Below, piece by piece: positions 1 to 6,064 of a stretch of 13,246 nt of DNA. Origin of the DNA: Clostridiales bacterium (GTDB lineage Bacteria; Bacillota; Clostridia; Christensenellales; Aristaeellaceae). Both the position numbers and the translations under genes were made by a program. The notes beneath the pieces are model-generated. The model saw only the letters and a program-made list of their open reading frames with translations. It was not told the origin of the DNA and made no database searches. The stretch covers positions 1 through 13,246 of the forward strand of contig SFFH01000051.1 in NCBI GenBank assembly GCA_004557905.1, in the 5' to 3' direction. Each line of letters begins with the position of its first letter. Positions within the stretch are counted from its first letter, which is position 1.

Positions 1-138
1 CTTGCGGTAGAGCGAGAGCGCATAGAGCAGCAGCAGGCTGTCCTTGCCGCCGGAAACGCCCACGGCGATGCGGTCGCCCGGGGCGATCATCTCAAAATCA
101 GCGTCCGCCTTGCGGACACAGCCCAAAACAGTCTTCAT
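1..138 (-). CDS. TtcA-like PP-loop ATPase, N-terminal fragment
   Basis: The first 46 residues of a protein that runs off the left edge of the window. They contain the PP-loop nucleotide-binding motif SGGKDS (about residues 30-35), preceded by GDRIAVGV and followed by a Leu-rich helix. Family knowledge: PP-loop ATPases with this start belong to the TtcA/TilS-like tRNA-modifying group, which adenylate a tRNA base before thiolation or lysidine formation in the cytoplasm. The short N-terminus before the loop, with a Cys near residue 7, fits the TtcA-like branch better than TilS, but the downstream Cys motifs that would settle it lie outside the window. The start codon is set by an AGGAGG ribosome binding site at 148-153, nine bases upstream. 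A consensus sigma-A promoter (261-289) drives it, divergent from metK. Confidence 0.8.
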   Translation of the reverse strand, partial: MKTVLGCVRKADADFEMIAPGDRIAVGVSGGKDSLLLLYALSLYRK

Positions 139-260
139 GGCGCCTTGCCTCCTGCATGTATCTGTGTGAGTTTTTTGAAAGCCCCGGCCTCGGGCACAGA
201 GCTATGAATTTTCACGGTTTCGTCGGCGATGGACCGGCATCATGCTGGTTTGCAGAGGTG

Positions 261-289
261 ATTATACAGGGCGGAAAAGAATCTGTCAA
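261..289 (-). promoter_or_regulatory. Consensus sigma-A promoter of the PP-loop gene
   Basis: On the minus strand TTGACA (284-289) is followed after exactly 17 bp by TATAAT (261-266), a full match to the sigma-A consensus. Transcription would start near 254 and read into the TtcA-like gene, leaving a leader of about 115 nt. It is back to back with the metK promoter, with 16 bp between the two -35 boxes. Confidence 0.9.
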
Positions 290-311
290 GCGTGAAAGGT
301 TATGCTTGACA
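284..311. promoter_or_regulatory. Dyad spanning two divergent -35 boxes
   Basis: TGTCAAGC (284-291) and GCTTGACA (304-311) form a perfect 8-bp inverted repeat with a 12-bp spacer. Six bases of each arm are the -35 boxes of the two divergent promoters, so most of the symmetry follows from two identical consensus boxes. The additional matched GC on each inner side extends it and leaves room for a shared dimeric regulator. This is inference; the simpler reading is two similar promoters. Confidence 0.45.
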
Positions 312-334
312 AATCAAAAAAAACCTGCTATCAT
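306..334 (+). promoter_or_regulatory. Sigma-A promoter of metK leader
   Basis: TTGACA (306-311), a 17-bp spacer rich in A, then TATCAT (329-334). The expected transcription start is at about 340-342. This matters because the SAM-I-like leader begins at the same place, so a transcript from this promoter cannot include the 5' strands of a normal S-box aptamer. Confidence 0.85.
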
Positions 335-340
335 GATTCA

Positions 341-412
341 GCTTTTGTGAAGCCCGGCAACCGGAGTCAAATCCGGTGCTAAATCCTACGACAGCGATGT
401 CGGCAGATGAGG
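341..412 (+). ncRNA. SAM-I (S-box)-like leader RNA, 5'-truncated
   Basis: The leader aligns in order with the 3' two-thirds of the SAM-I riboswitch: GAAGCCCGGCAACC (349-362), a P3-like hairpin ACCGG/CCGGT (360-364 with 373-377), the junction GTGCTAAATCC (376-386), a P4-like hairpin CGACA-GCGA-TGTCG (389-402) with a GNRA loop, and the closing segment AGATGAG (405-411). Position upstream of metK and just before an intrinsic terminator supports a SAM-sensing leader. The 5' strands of P1 and of the kink-turn helix P2 (normally including a GAGGGACTGG-like block) are absent both from the predicted transcript and from the preceding 200 bases. A small hairpin GCTT/AAGC (341-344 with 350-353) sits where P2 would be. 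It may be a relic, a minimal variant or a new relative. I found no convincing antiterminator. Confidence 0.6.
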
Positions 413-429
413 TGTGGTCAAGATTGCAG

Positions 430-462
430 CCGCTCTGATTTTGCACAATCAGAGCGGTTTTT
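430..462 (+). terminator. Leader terminator/attenuator before metK
   Basis: A perfect 11-bp stem (430-440 with 447-457) with a 6-nt loop is followed by five T residues. It lies about 100 nt upstream of the metK start and just after the SAM-I-like aptamer, the standard layout of a transcription-attenuating riboswitch. The remaining leader (463-561) shows no further element I can support apart from the metK ribosome binding site. Confidence 0.9.
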
Positions 463-561
463 CTTCACCCAAAGGAAGCTGCGCCCAAAGCCATGCGGCG
501 GGCACGGCACGCGTTCTTCACCCTTTGCGCTGGCACACATTGAAGGAGAAAGAGAAAAAAC

Positions 562-1749
562 ATGGAAAAAATGAAAAAGCTGTTCACGTCCGAATCCGTG
601 ACCGAGGGCCATCCGGACAAGATCTGCGACCAGATCAGCGACGCGGTGCTCGACGAGATCCTCAGCCAGGACCCGTATGCGCGCGTGGCCTGCGAGACCT
701 GCACTACGACGGGCATCGTCATGGTCATGGGCGAGGTGACGACGACCGCCCGCTACGCGGTGGACGACATCGTGCGCAAGGTCGTCTGCGACATCGGTTA
801 CGACCGCGCCAAGTACGGCTTTGACGGCAGCACCTGCGCGGTGCTGACCGCGCTGCACGGCCAGAGCCCGGACATCGCGCAGGGCGTCAACGCGGCGCTG
901 GAGGGCCGCTCCGTCGGCGAGAACGACATCGGCGCGGGTGACCAGGGCATGATGTTCGGCTTTGCCTGCGACGAGACCCCGGAATACATGCCCATGCCCA
1001 TCGCGCTGGCGCACCGCATCACCCGCAAGCTCTCCGAGTGCCGCCGCAGCGGCCAGCTCTCCTGGCTGCGCCCGGACGGCAAGAGCCAGGTAACCGTCGA
1101 GTACGACGAGAACGACCGCCCCGTGCGCGTGGATACCGTCGTCGTCTCCACCCAGCACGCGCCGGAAATCGAGCACGACGAGCTCAGCCGCGAGATCATC
1201 GAGAAGGTCATCAAGACTTCCGTGCCTGCGGAGCTGATGGACGAGCAGACCCGCTTCCTCATCAACCCGACGGGCAAGTTCGTCATCGGCGGCCCGATGG
1301 GCGACTCCGGCCTCACCGGCCGCAAGATCATCGTGGATACCTACGGCGGCTATGCCCGTCACGGCGGCGGTGCGTTCTCCGGCAAGGATCCGACGAAGGT
1401 GGACCGCAGCGCGGCGTATGCCGGCCGCTATGTCGCCAAGAACCTGGTGGCTGCGGGCCTGGCCAGGCGCTGCGAGATCGAGCTGGCGTACGCCATCGGC
1501 GTGGCTAGGCCGGTCTCCCTGCTCGTTGACACGCAGGGCACGGGCGTGCTGCCGGACGAAAAGCTGGCGGAGCTGGTCAATCGCTGCTTTGACCTGCGCC
1601 CGGCGAGCATCATCAGCATGCTCGACCTGCGCCGCCCGATCTACCGCCAGACTGCGGCGTTCGGCCACTTCGGCCGCACGGATATCGATCTGCCGTGGGA
1701 GCACACCGACAGGGTGGAGCAGCTCAAGGAGGAGGCCGCGAAGCTCTAA
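562..1749 (+). CDS. metK: S-adenosylmethionine synthase
   Basis: Makes S-adenosylmethionine from methionine and ATP in the cytoplasm, releasing phosphate and diphosphate. The 395-residue length is normal for the bacterial enzyme. Hallmarks are in order: GHPDK (16-20) with the catalytic His and a metal-binding Asp, the signature GAGDQG (124-129), PDGK (171-174), NPTGKF (235-240), GGPMGDSGLTGRK (243-255) and the Gly-rich loop GGGAFSGKDPTK (268-279). The start at 562 follows AAGGAG at 543-548, a long spacing of 13 nt, so the in-frame ATG at 571 is unlikely. It is transcribed alone, from the promoter at 306-334 through a SAM-I-like leader and attenuator to the terminator at 1756-1792. Regulation by SAM feedback is inferred from the leader. 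Confidence 0.98.
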   Translation: MEKMKKLFTSESVTEGHPDKICDQISDAVLDEILSQDPYARVACETCTTTGIVMVMGEVTTTARYAVDDIVRKVVCDIGYDRAKYGFDGSTCAVLTALHGQSPDIAQGVNAALEGRSVGENDIGAGDQGMMFGFACDETPEYMPMPIALAHRITRKLSECRRSGQLSWLRPDGKSQVTVEYDENDRPVRVDTVVVSTQHAPEIEHDELSREIIEKVIKTSVPAELMDEQTRFLINPTGKFVIGGPMGDSGLTGRKIIVDTYGGYARHGGGAFSGKDPTKVDRSAAYAGRYVAKNLVAAGLARRCEIELAYAIGVARPVSLLVDTQGTGVLPDEKLAELVNRCFDLRPASIISMLDLRRPIYRQTAAFGHFGRTDIDLPWEHTDRVEQLKEEAAKL

Positions 1750-1755
1750 AAACAG

Positions 1756-1792
1756 AAATCCGAAGGAACGGCGACGCTCCTTCGGATTTTTT
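1756..1792 (+). terminator. metK terminator
   Basis: A 12-bp stem, aaaTCCGAAGGA (1756-1767) pairing with TCCTTCGGAttt (1778-1789), has a 10-nt loop and ends in a run of six T (1787-1792). It starts 7 nt after the metK stop codon. Confidence 0.92.
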
Positions 1793-1840
1793 GTGTTTAT
1801 ACCATTTTTTTGCGCGGGTCTGCTTAAAGCATCATGGACG

Positions 1841-1970
1841 GAATCGCAATAGTCGCCTTCGGCTCCGCTGCGATTCTTGCTTTTTGGTTTCGCGAATGGA
1901 GACGATGGGGGCCTTGCCCCCATACCCCTGCCTGGGGACGCAGTCCCCAGACCCCTTCTTCGCTTCGCGC
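1841..1970 (-). repeat. Hairpin-rich dispersed repeat, copy 1
   Basis: Read on the minus strand, the element opens with GCGCGAAGCGAAGA, then a GGGGTC block and hairpin CTGGGGAC-tgc-GTCCCCAG (1932-1950). A second hairpin TGGGGGC/GCCCCCA follows (1906-1922), and it ends in an inverted repeat GAATCGCA/TGCGATTC (1841-1848 with 1869-1876) enclosing GGCGACTAT. The opening block, first hairpin and last inverted repeat recur in the same order at 6065-6204 on the other strand. Both copies lie between convergent genes, here metK and the coat genes. No open reading frame or transposase is evident. It might act as a bidirectional transcript end or be a non-autonomous mobile element; that is inference. 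Confidence 0.75.
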
Positions 1971-1999
1971 TTATAGCTCGTTTCTATCAAAAAATCGTA

Positions 2000-2248
2000 T
2001 TAATTCATCTGCGCGTATTTCTGGCGAACCTGCTCGATCTGCTGCGCGTCGGCCTCCTGGGACGGATACCAGCCCTTGGCGGTCATCTGTTTGTAAATGT
2101 CGTCCTGCATGCACAGACTGTCGGAGAGGGCGGCGTCAAACGCCTTGTGCACGTTCTGTGTGGTGGATTCCACCGTACCGTGCATGTACAGGTCGCACAC
2201 GCCCTTAGTGGTCAGAAGAAGATTCTCCATGATGGCCTGATCGTTCAT
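2000..2248 (-). CDS. CotF-like spore coat protein
   Basis: An 82-residue protein resembling the C-terminal part of the CotF spore-coat family. It has the start MNDQAIMENLLLTTKG, the central YMHGTVES segment and a C-terminal GWYPSQEADAQQIEQVRQKY helix; the pattern of N-terminal helix, hydrophobic HGT segment and GWY is typical of these small coat proteins. They are made in the mother cell and deposited in the spore coat; exact function is unknown. The ribosome binding site GGGAGG lies just upstream (2254-2259), in the 12-nt gap after the preceding small coat gene, so the two are almost certainly cotranscribed. I see no clear terminator after it; the repeat at 1841-1970 follows. Confidence 0.85.
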   Translation of the reverse strand: MNDQAIMENLLLTTKGVCDLYMHGTVESTTQNVHKAFDAALSDSLCMQDDIYKQMTAKGWYPSQEADAQQIEQVRQKYAQMN

Positions 2249-2260
2249 ACGATGCCTCCC

Positions 2261-2434
2261 TTATACCAACTGATAGAATTGGTTGAACAGATCCTGATGC
2301 GCCGCGAGCATGCGCTGCACGCTGTTTTTGAGCGTCGGATCAGTCAATGCCTTGGCGGCCTGCTGACACTGGCTGATGAGGAATTTCTCATGGCCGAGGG
2401 CGTCGTCGATGTAGAGCAGTTCCTTGGGACTCAT
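2261..2434 (-). CDS. Small CotF-related spore coat protein
   Basis: A 57-residue, mostly helical protein with Gln-rich segments (ISQCQQAAKALTDPTLK, QRMLAAHQDLFNQFYQLV). It resembles the short proteins encoded next to CotF-like genes in Clostridia and is annotated by homology as a spore coat protein. The start at 2434 is chosen because a near-perfect site GGAGGTGAT ends a few bases upstream (about 2437-2446); the reading frame is open upstream to 2566 but would cross the yitT terminator. It is the first gene of a two-gene operon with the CotF-like gene. On the minus strand upstream, GCATATT resembles a sporulation sigma-E -35 box, but a matching -10 box is poor, so no promoter is called. Confidence 0.8.
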   Translation of the reverse strand: MSPKELLYIDDALGHEKFLISQCQQAAKALTDPTLKNSVQRMLAAHQDLFNQFYQLV

Positions 2435-2504
2435 ACAATCACCTCCGGCGATAGGATTGCGAAAAAGGCAGGGGAATATGCAGCAGGTTAAAATCTTCGA
2501 CATG

Positions 2505-2526
2505 AAAAAACCCGCTGGAAAGCGGG
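2505..2526 (-). terminator. yitT-family gene terminator
   Basis: On the minus strand CCCGCT-ttcc-AGCGGG (2511-2526) is followed by six T (2505-2510). It lies 48 bp after the YitT-family stop codon and before the coat gene pair. A small inverted repeat TGGAG/CTCCA lies between the stop and this terminator. Confidence 0.9.
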
Positions 2527-2574
2527 CATATGATGGAGGTTCTCCAAAGAATCGTGCGGCGGGCACAGCCTGCG

Positions 2575-3480
2575 TTATTTCGCGTTTTTGCCGAACAGGT
2601 CGGAAACCTCGGTGATCGAGATGAACGCTTTTTCGTCGATGTCGTGGACGATCGTGCGCATCCTGGCAATCTGGAAGCGGTTGACGACGAAGTAGATCAT
2701 CGTCTTGGAATCGCCGGAATAGTAGCCGTGGGCGTCGATCAGCGTGATGCCCGTGCCGAACGCCGCGGACAGCTCACGGCAGATGTCCTGCGGATGATCG
2801 GTGATGATCATCGCCGCCTTGGTCTTGTCCAGGCCCTCGACGATGAAGTCGACTGCCTTGATGCCGATGGCGTAGGTCACGATGGAGTACAGCGGCAGCA
2901 CCCAGCTGCCCATGATGACCCCGGCGACGACGTAGAGGAGGGCGTTGTAGGTCATCACAAACGTGCCGACAGTCATGCCCAGCCTGCGGGAGAAGATCAC
3001 GGCCAGCACCTCGATGCCGTCGAGCGCGCCGCCGTAGCGGATGGTGGTGCCCGAGCCGACGCCCGAGATCAGGCCGCCGAAGATGGCGCACAGCAGCAGA
3101 TCGCTGCCGGCGATGGGCGACGCGCCCGGTGTGACGAAGCGGCCGAAGAACGCGGCGGCCAGCGAGTAGATCACGACGGTGTAGATCGAGCGGATGGTGA
3201 ACGTCGAACCCTCGCGCCGCAGGCCGTAGAGAAAGAGCGGCACGTTGAGCACGATCAGAAAGAGCGAGAAGGGAATGATCCCGCGCGCAATCTGGGCAAA
3301 CAGCATCGACGTGCCCGAAATGCCGCTGTCATACAGCGCGACGGGCGAGAGAAACAGCACCACGCCGAACGCGTTGACGATGCCGGCGACGGTCAGCATC
3401 AGCAGGGAAATGGGGGGAAGCGCCCTGCGCAGCCGGGAAAGCAGCACGCCGGGCCGGAGAGATTTCCTGGATTGGGTCAC
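2575..3480 (-). CDS. YitT-family membrane protein (DUF161 and DUF2179)
   Basis: A 301-residue integral membrane protein of the YitT family, whose transport substrate is not known. After a basic N-terminus there are about six hydrophobic segments (roughly residues 22-46, 68-86, 98-115, 124-140, 168-190 and 195-212). The family motif GGALDGIEVLA is at 150-160. The C-terminal soluble DUF2179 domain (about 220-296) contains AMIITDHPQDI and a conserved FISITEVSDLFG end. Members are common in several copies in spore-forming Bacillota. The start is GTG at 3478-3480: the upstream codons run straight into a stop, and GAGGTGAT precedes it at a 7-nt spacing from GAGG. A TATGAT-like -10 box lies upstream near 3500, without a good -35. 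A terminator follows at 2505-2526. Confidence 0.93.
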   Translation of the reverse strand: MTQSRKSLRPGVLLSRLRRALPPISLLMLTVAGIVNAFGVVLFLSPVALYDSGISGTSMLFAQIARGIIPFSLFLIVLNVPLFLYGLRREGSTFTIRSIYTVVIYSLAAAFFGRFVTPGASPIAGSDLLLCAIFGGLISGVGSGTTIRYGGALDGIEVLAVIFSRRLGMTVGTFVMTYNALLYVVAGVIMGSWVLPLYSIVTYAIGIKAVDFIVEGLDKTKAAMIITDHPQDICRELSAAFGTGITLIDAHGYYSGDSKTMIYFVVNRFQIARMRTIVHDIDEKAFISITEVSDLFGKNAK

Positions 3481-3597
3481 ATCATCACCTCATTTTACCC
3501 ATCATAGCATGAAAGCATGCGGATGGATATCAAGAAAGCGTTAAAAAGAAAAGCGGTTAGTTCGCGCATGGAGCCGGCTTAAAAGAAGAAAACAAAG

Positions 3598-3624
3598 AAA
3601 AACCGGAATCCGAAGATTCCGGTT
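3598..3624 (-). terminator. Terminator of tRNA-Lys
   Basis: On the minus strand, a 10-bp stem AACCGGAATC-ttcg-GATTCCGGTT (3601-3624) with a stable TTCG loop is followed by Ts. It begins directly at the CCA end of the tRNA, so the transcript carries almost no trailer beyond the hairpin. Confidence 0.9.
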
Positions 3625-3700
3625 TGGTGCACCATCAGGGGCTCGAACCCGGGACACCCTGATTAAGAGTCAGGTGCTCTACCAACTGAGCTAATGGTGC
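3625..3700 (-). tRNA. tRNA-Lys (CTT)
   Basis: A 76-nt cloverleaf with acceptor GCACCAT/ATGGTGC, D arm GCTCAGTTGGTAGAGC, anticodon arm CCTGA-CTCTTAA-TCAGG giving anticodon CTT (reads AAG), a T loop TTCGAGC and an encoded CCA. The T stem CCGGG/CCCTG has one C-U mismatch at its second pair, slightly unusual but tolerable. It has its own promoter (3741-3769) and terminator. Confidence 0.96.
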
Positions 3701-3740
3701 AGATCCTTTGTTTTGAGACCCTTGCCTCTCAACGGAAAAT

Positions 3741-3769
3741 AGTATATCACAAGGCTCGATAGAATGCAA
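3741..3769 (-). promoter_or_regulatory. Sigma-A promoter of tRNA-Lys
   Basis: On the minus strand TTGCAT (3764-3769), a 17-bp spacer and TATACT (3741-3746). The start would be about 35 nt upstream of the mature tRNA 5' end. The AT-rich stretch at 3771-3799 just upstream could act as an UP element. Confidence 0.85.
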
Positions 3770-3900
3770 GCCTTTTTTTCAAAAAAATGAAATTTTTTGC
3801 GTGAAGAGATGGCAGGACGCGACAAGGGAATCCGGAAGTCCGGGTATTTTTGGCGGCATTCCGGGAGAGAGTAGAACCAGGAACATCCGCGGAGGGAAGC

Positions 3901-4809
3901 ATGAGAGCAAAGTGGACGGACCTGGCGATGGAGGCGCGCGGCAGCGTGCCGGTCAGCGACGTGCGGCTTAAAAGCGGCATCGAGCGCACGGTGGTCAGGA
4001 TTGAAGACGAGCAGACGGCCAGGGAGCTCGGCAGGCCGCAGGGCACCTATGTCACGCTCAGCTGCCCGCAGACGATGACCATCGAGCTGAGCATGCGCGA
4101 GGCGCTCAGCCGGGAGTTGGCGCAGGCCATCCGGCAGATGCTGCCGGAGCATGCGCGCACGGTGCTGGTTACGGGCCTGGGCAACCGCAGCGTGACGCCG
4201 GACGCGCTGGGGCCGCGCACGGTGGAACGCGTGCTGGTCACGCGGCACATGGACGGCTGCCTGCCGGACGACGTCAGCGCGCGGATGGCGAGCGTGTGCG
4301 CGGCTGCGCCGGGTGTGCTGGGCGTGACGGGGCTGGAGACGGCGGAGGTGCTGCGCGGCATGGCCGAGCACGTGCAGCCGGATGCGGTGATCGCGGTGGA
4401 CGCGCTGGCCGCCAGGAGCTCAGCGCGCATCTGCTCGACGATCCAGATCGCGGACACGGGCATTTCGCCCGGCAGCGGCGTGGGCAATCACCAGAAGGCG
4501 CTGACGCGCGAGACACTCGGCGCGCCGGTCATCGCCGTGGGCGTGCCGATGGTGGTGTACGCCTCGACCATCGCCAGCGACGCCATGAGCGATATGATCC
4601 GCGAGGACGGCGGCACGGAGGCGGACGAGGAGAAGGTCGCCGCGTGCGTGGAGCGCGTCGTCTCCGAGCGGCTGGGCGACCTGATCGTCACCCCGCGCGA
4701 GGTGGACGCGCTGGTGGAGCGCATGGCGGGCATCCTCGCCGAGGGTATCAACCTCGCGCTGCATCCGGGCCTGTCGCGGGAGGAGATCGAGCAGCTGATG
4801 GCCACATGA
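3901..4809 (+). CDS. gpr: GPR germination (spore) protease
   Basis: Degrades small acid-soluble spore proteins during germination; an aspartic-type endopeptidase of family A25, made as an inactive zymogen in the forespore. The 302-residue protein carries GLGNRSVTPDALGP and IAVDALAAR, which place the two catalytic Asp residues at 101 and 167, the same 66-residue spacing as in Bacillus GPR (127 and 193 in B. megaterium). ADTGISPGSGVGN and the C-terminal VTPREVDALVE block also match. The start at 3901 follows GGAGG (3891-3895). The N-terminus WTDLAMEA resembles the self-cleavage site (TDLAVE) of known GPR, predicting a propeptide of only about 8 residues. It is shorter than Bacillus GPR (about 370) because a loop before the VTP block is missing. 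No clear sigma-G promoter was found. A carboxypeptidase follows 50 bp downstream. Confidence 0.97.
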   Translation: MRAKWTDLAMEARGSVPVSDVRLKSGIERTVVRIEDEQTARELGRPQGTYVTLSCPQTMTIELSMREALSRELAQAIRQMLPEHARTVLVTGLGNRSVTPDALGPRTVERVLVTRHMDGCLPDDVSARMASVCAAAPGVLGVTGLETAEVLRGMAEHVQPDAVIAVDALAARSSARICSTIQIADTGISPGSGVGNHQKALTRETLGAPVIAVGVPMVVYASTIASDAMSDMIREDGGTEADEEKVAACVERVVSERLGDLIVTPREVDALVERMAGILAEGINLALHPGLSREEIEQLMAT

Positions 4810-4859
4810 CCGGATTTGAAGCGGCAGAGCCGCTGTATTCCATGGAAGGGGGAATCTCG

Positions 4860-6029
4860 ATGAAAAAAGTGTTTGCCGCCGCTGCGCTCGCGCTCGCCCT
4901 GCTGATGCCGCGGCTTGCGCTGGGCGAAGCGCCGATGGAGGAGGGCACGCCCTTTACCCTCACCAGCCCGAGCGTCATCCTGACGGAGCCAAAGACGGGC
5001 AAGGTCATCTTCGAGAAGAATGCGGACGAGCGGAGGCCCGTCGCCAGCGTGACGAAGGTGATGACCATCCTGCTGACGCTGGAGGCGATCGACGACGGGC
5101 GCGTGAGCCTCGGCGACAGCGTGCCGGTGTCCGCGCGCGCCTCGGGCATGGGCGGCAGCCAGGTGTTTCTGGACGCCAACAAGGATTACAGGCTGCGCGA
5201 CCTGCTCAAGAGCGTGATCGTCGCCAGCGCGAACGACGCGGCCGTGGCGCTCGCGGAGTACATGGACGGCGCGGAGGAGGCGTTCGTGCGCAGGATGAAC
5301 CAGCGCGCGCAGGAGCTGGGCCTTACCAATACGCATTATGTCAACTGCACGGGCCTGCCTGCGCAGGGGCACTACACCACCGCGCGCGATGTGGCAAAGC
5401 TCAGCGCGCAGCTGGATTCCCATCCGCTGTACTACGAGTTTTCGACGATCTGGATGGATGAGCTGACGCATCCCGGCGGCCGCGTGACGCAGCTGACGAA
5501 CACCAACCGGCTCATCCGGTTCTACAGCGGCTGCGACGGGTACAAGACCGGCTCGACCAACGAGGCAAAATACTGCATCTGTGCGACGGCAGAAAAAAAC
5601 GGCCTGCGTCTGATCGCCGTTGTGCTCGGCGCAAACGCAAGCCAGACGCGCTTTGACGAGGCGCGCAGCATGCTGGAATACGGCTTCTCGGGCTACCAGC
5701 TGTTTACCCCGGTCAAGGAGGGCGATTCCCTGGGGATGCAGGTGCCCGTGCGCCTGGGCGGCAGCAATACGGTTTCCACCGTCAGCGGCGGCACCAGCGA
5801 GCTGCTGCTCAAAAAGGGCGACCAGAGCCAGATTGCCCTGGAGGTCGCACTCGCGGAGAGCGTGGCCGCGCCGGTCAGGAAGGGCGACGTCCTCGGCGAG
5901 ATCCGCGTCAAACAGGGCGGCACGACCGTGCAGACGCTGCCCGCCGTCGCCGGCGAGACGGTGGAGCTGCCCGGCATGATCAACGCGCTGCTGCGCATCC
6001 GAAATCACTTCATGCTTAGGTTGAAGTAA
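4860..6029 (+). CDS. D-alanyl-D-alanine carboxypeptidase (class A low-molecular-weight PBP)
   Basis: Removes the terminal D-Ala from peptidoglycan pentapeptides outside the membrane. The 389-residue protein has a signal peptide (MKK, hydrophobic core at about 4-20, likely cleavage near ALG/EAP). Active-site motifs of peptidase family S11 are SVTK (63-66, nucleophile Ser63), SAN (123-125) and KTG (229-231). A PBP5-like C-terminal beta domain (about 275-370) and an amphipathic end, residues 371-389, are expected to anchor it to the membrane. The start is ATG at 4860 after AAGGGGG; an alternative ATG at 4842 would add six residues. It is 50 bp after gpr on the same strand, so cotranscription is likely, and a role in spore cortex or germination (like DacF/DacB) is possible but inferred. 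No terminator hairpin is seen before the repeat at 6065. Confidence 0.96.
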   Translation: MKKVFAAAALALALLMPRLALGEAPMEEGTPFTLTSPSVILTEPKTGKVIFEKNADERRPVASVTKVMTILLTLEAIDDGRVSLGDSVPVSARASGMGGSQVFLDANKDYRLRDLLKSVIVASANDAAVALAEYMDGAEEAFVRRMNQRAQELGLTNTHYVNCTGLPAQGHYTTARDVAKLSAQLDSHPLYYEFSTIWMDELTHPGGRVTQLTNTNRLIRFYSGCDGYKTGSTNEAKYCICATAEKNGLRLIAVVLGANASQTRFDEARSMLEYGFSGYQLFTPVKEGDSLGMQVPVRLGGSNTVSTVSGGTSELLLKKGDQSQIALEVALAESVAAPVRKGDVLGEIRVKQGGTTVQTLPAVAGETVELPGMINALLRIRNHFMLRLK

Positions 6030-6064
6030 GTCTTCATACTGTTCTCGCATAATTGCTTAAAACA

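Noticed and set aside
253..272. CAGAGGTG...AGGGC stretch as a possible missing 5' half of the SAM-I aptamer
   Set aside because: It coincides with the -10 region of the divergent promoter, lacks the GGGACTGG block, and lies upstream of the metK promoter.
418..1923. Long minus-strand open frame of 501 codons antisense to metK
   Set aside because: It mirrors the metK coding sequence, is low-complexity His/Arg/Ala-rich, has no ribosome binding site and runs through the metK terminator and attenuator.
2436..2504. Sporulation sigma-E or sigma-K promoter for the coat genes
   Set aside because: A GCATATT-like -35 is present, but no -10 at proper spacing matches well enough.
2435..2566. Upstream extension of the 57-residue coat gene
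   Set aside because: It crosses the yitT terminator, while GGAGGTGAT directly precedes the ATG at 2434.
493..2576. Two similar GC-rich 22-mers (493-514 and about 2555-2576, TGCGGCGGGCAC core)
   Set aside because: About 19 of 22 matches are expected by chance in a GC-rich window of this size; there is no shared context.
2530..3507. Plus-strand open frame antisense to the YitT-family gene
   Set aside because: Charged, repetitive composition typical of a GC-rich antisense shadow, and the opposite strand encodes a clear membrane protein.
3493..3540. Promoter for the YitT-family gene
   Set aside because: A TATGAT box exists, but the nearest TTGATA lies 21 bp away, too far for a standard promoter.
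3800..3900. Sigma-G promoter for gpr
   Set aside because: I could not find a -35/-10 pair at suitable spacing; the CCGGA/TCCGG palindrome at about 3832-3843 is too tight to form a useful hairpin.
4296..4859. Possible 188-residue N-terminal extension of the carboxypeptidase overlapping gpr
   Set aside because: Gly/Arg/Ala-rich out-of-frame gpr sequence; the ATG at 4860 has a ribosome binding site and a proper signal peptide.
4488..6050. Minus-strand frame of 520 codons antisense to gpr and the carboxypeptidase
   Set aside because: Antisense shadow of two well-identified genes; no start signals and His/Arg/Ala-biased sequence.
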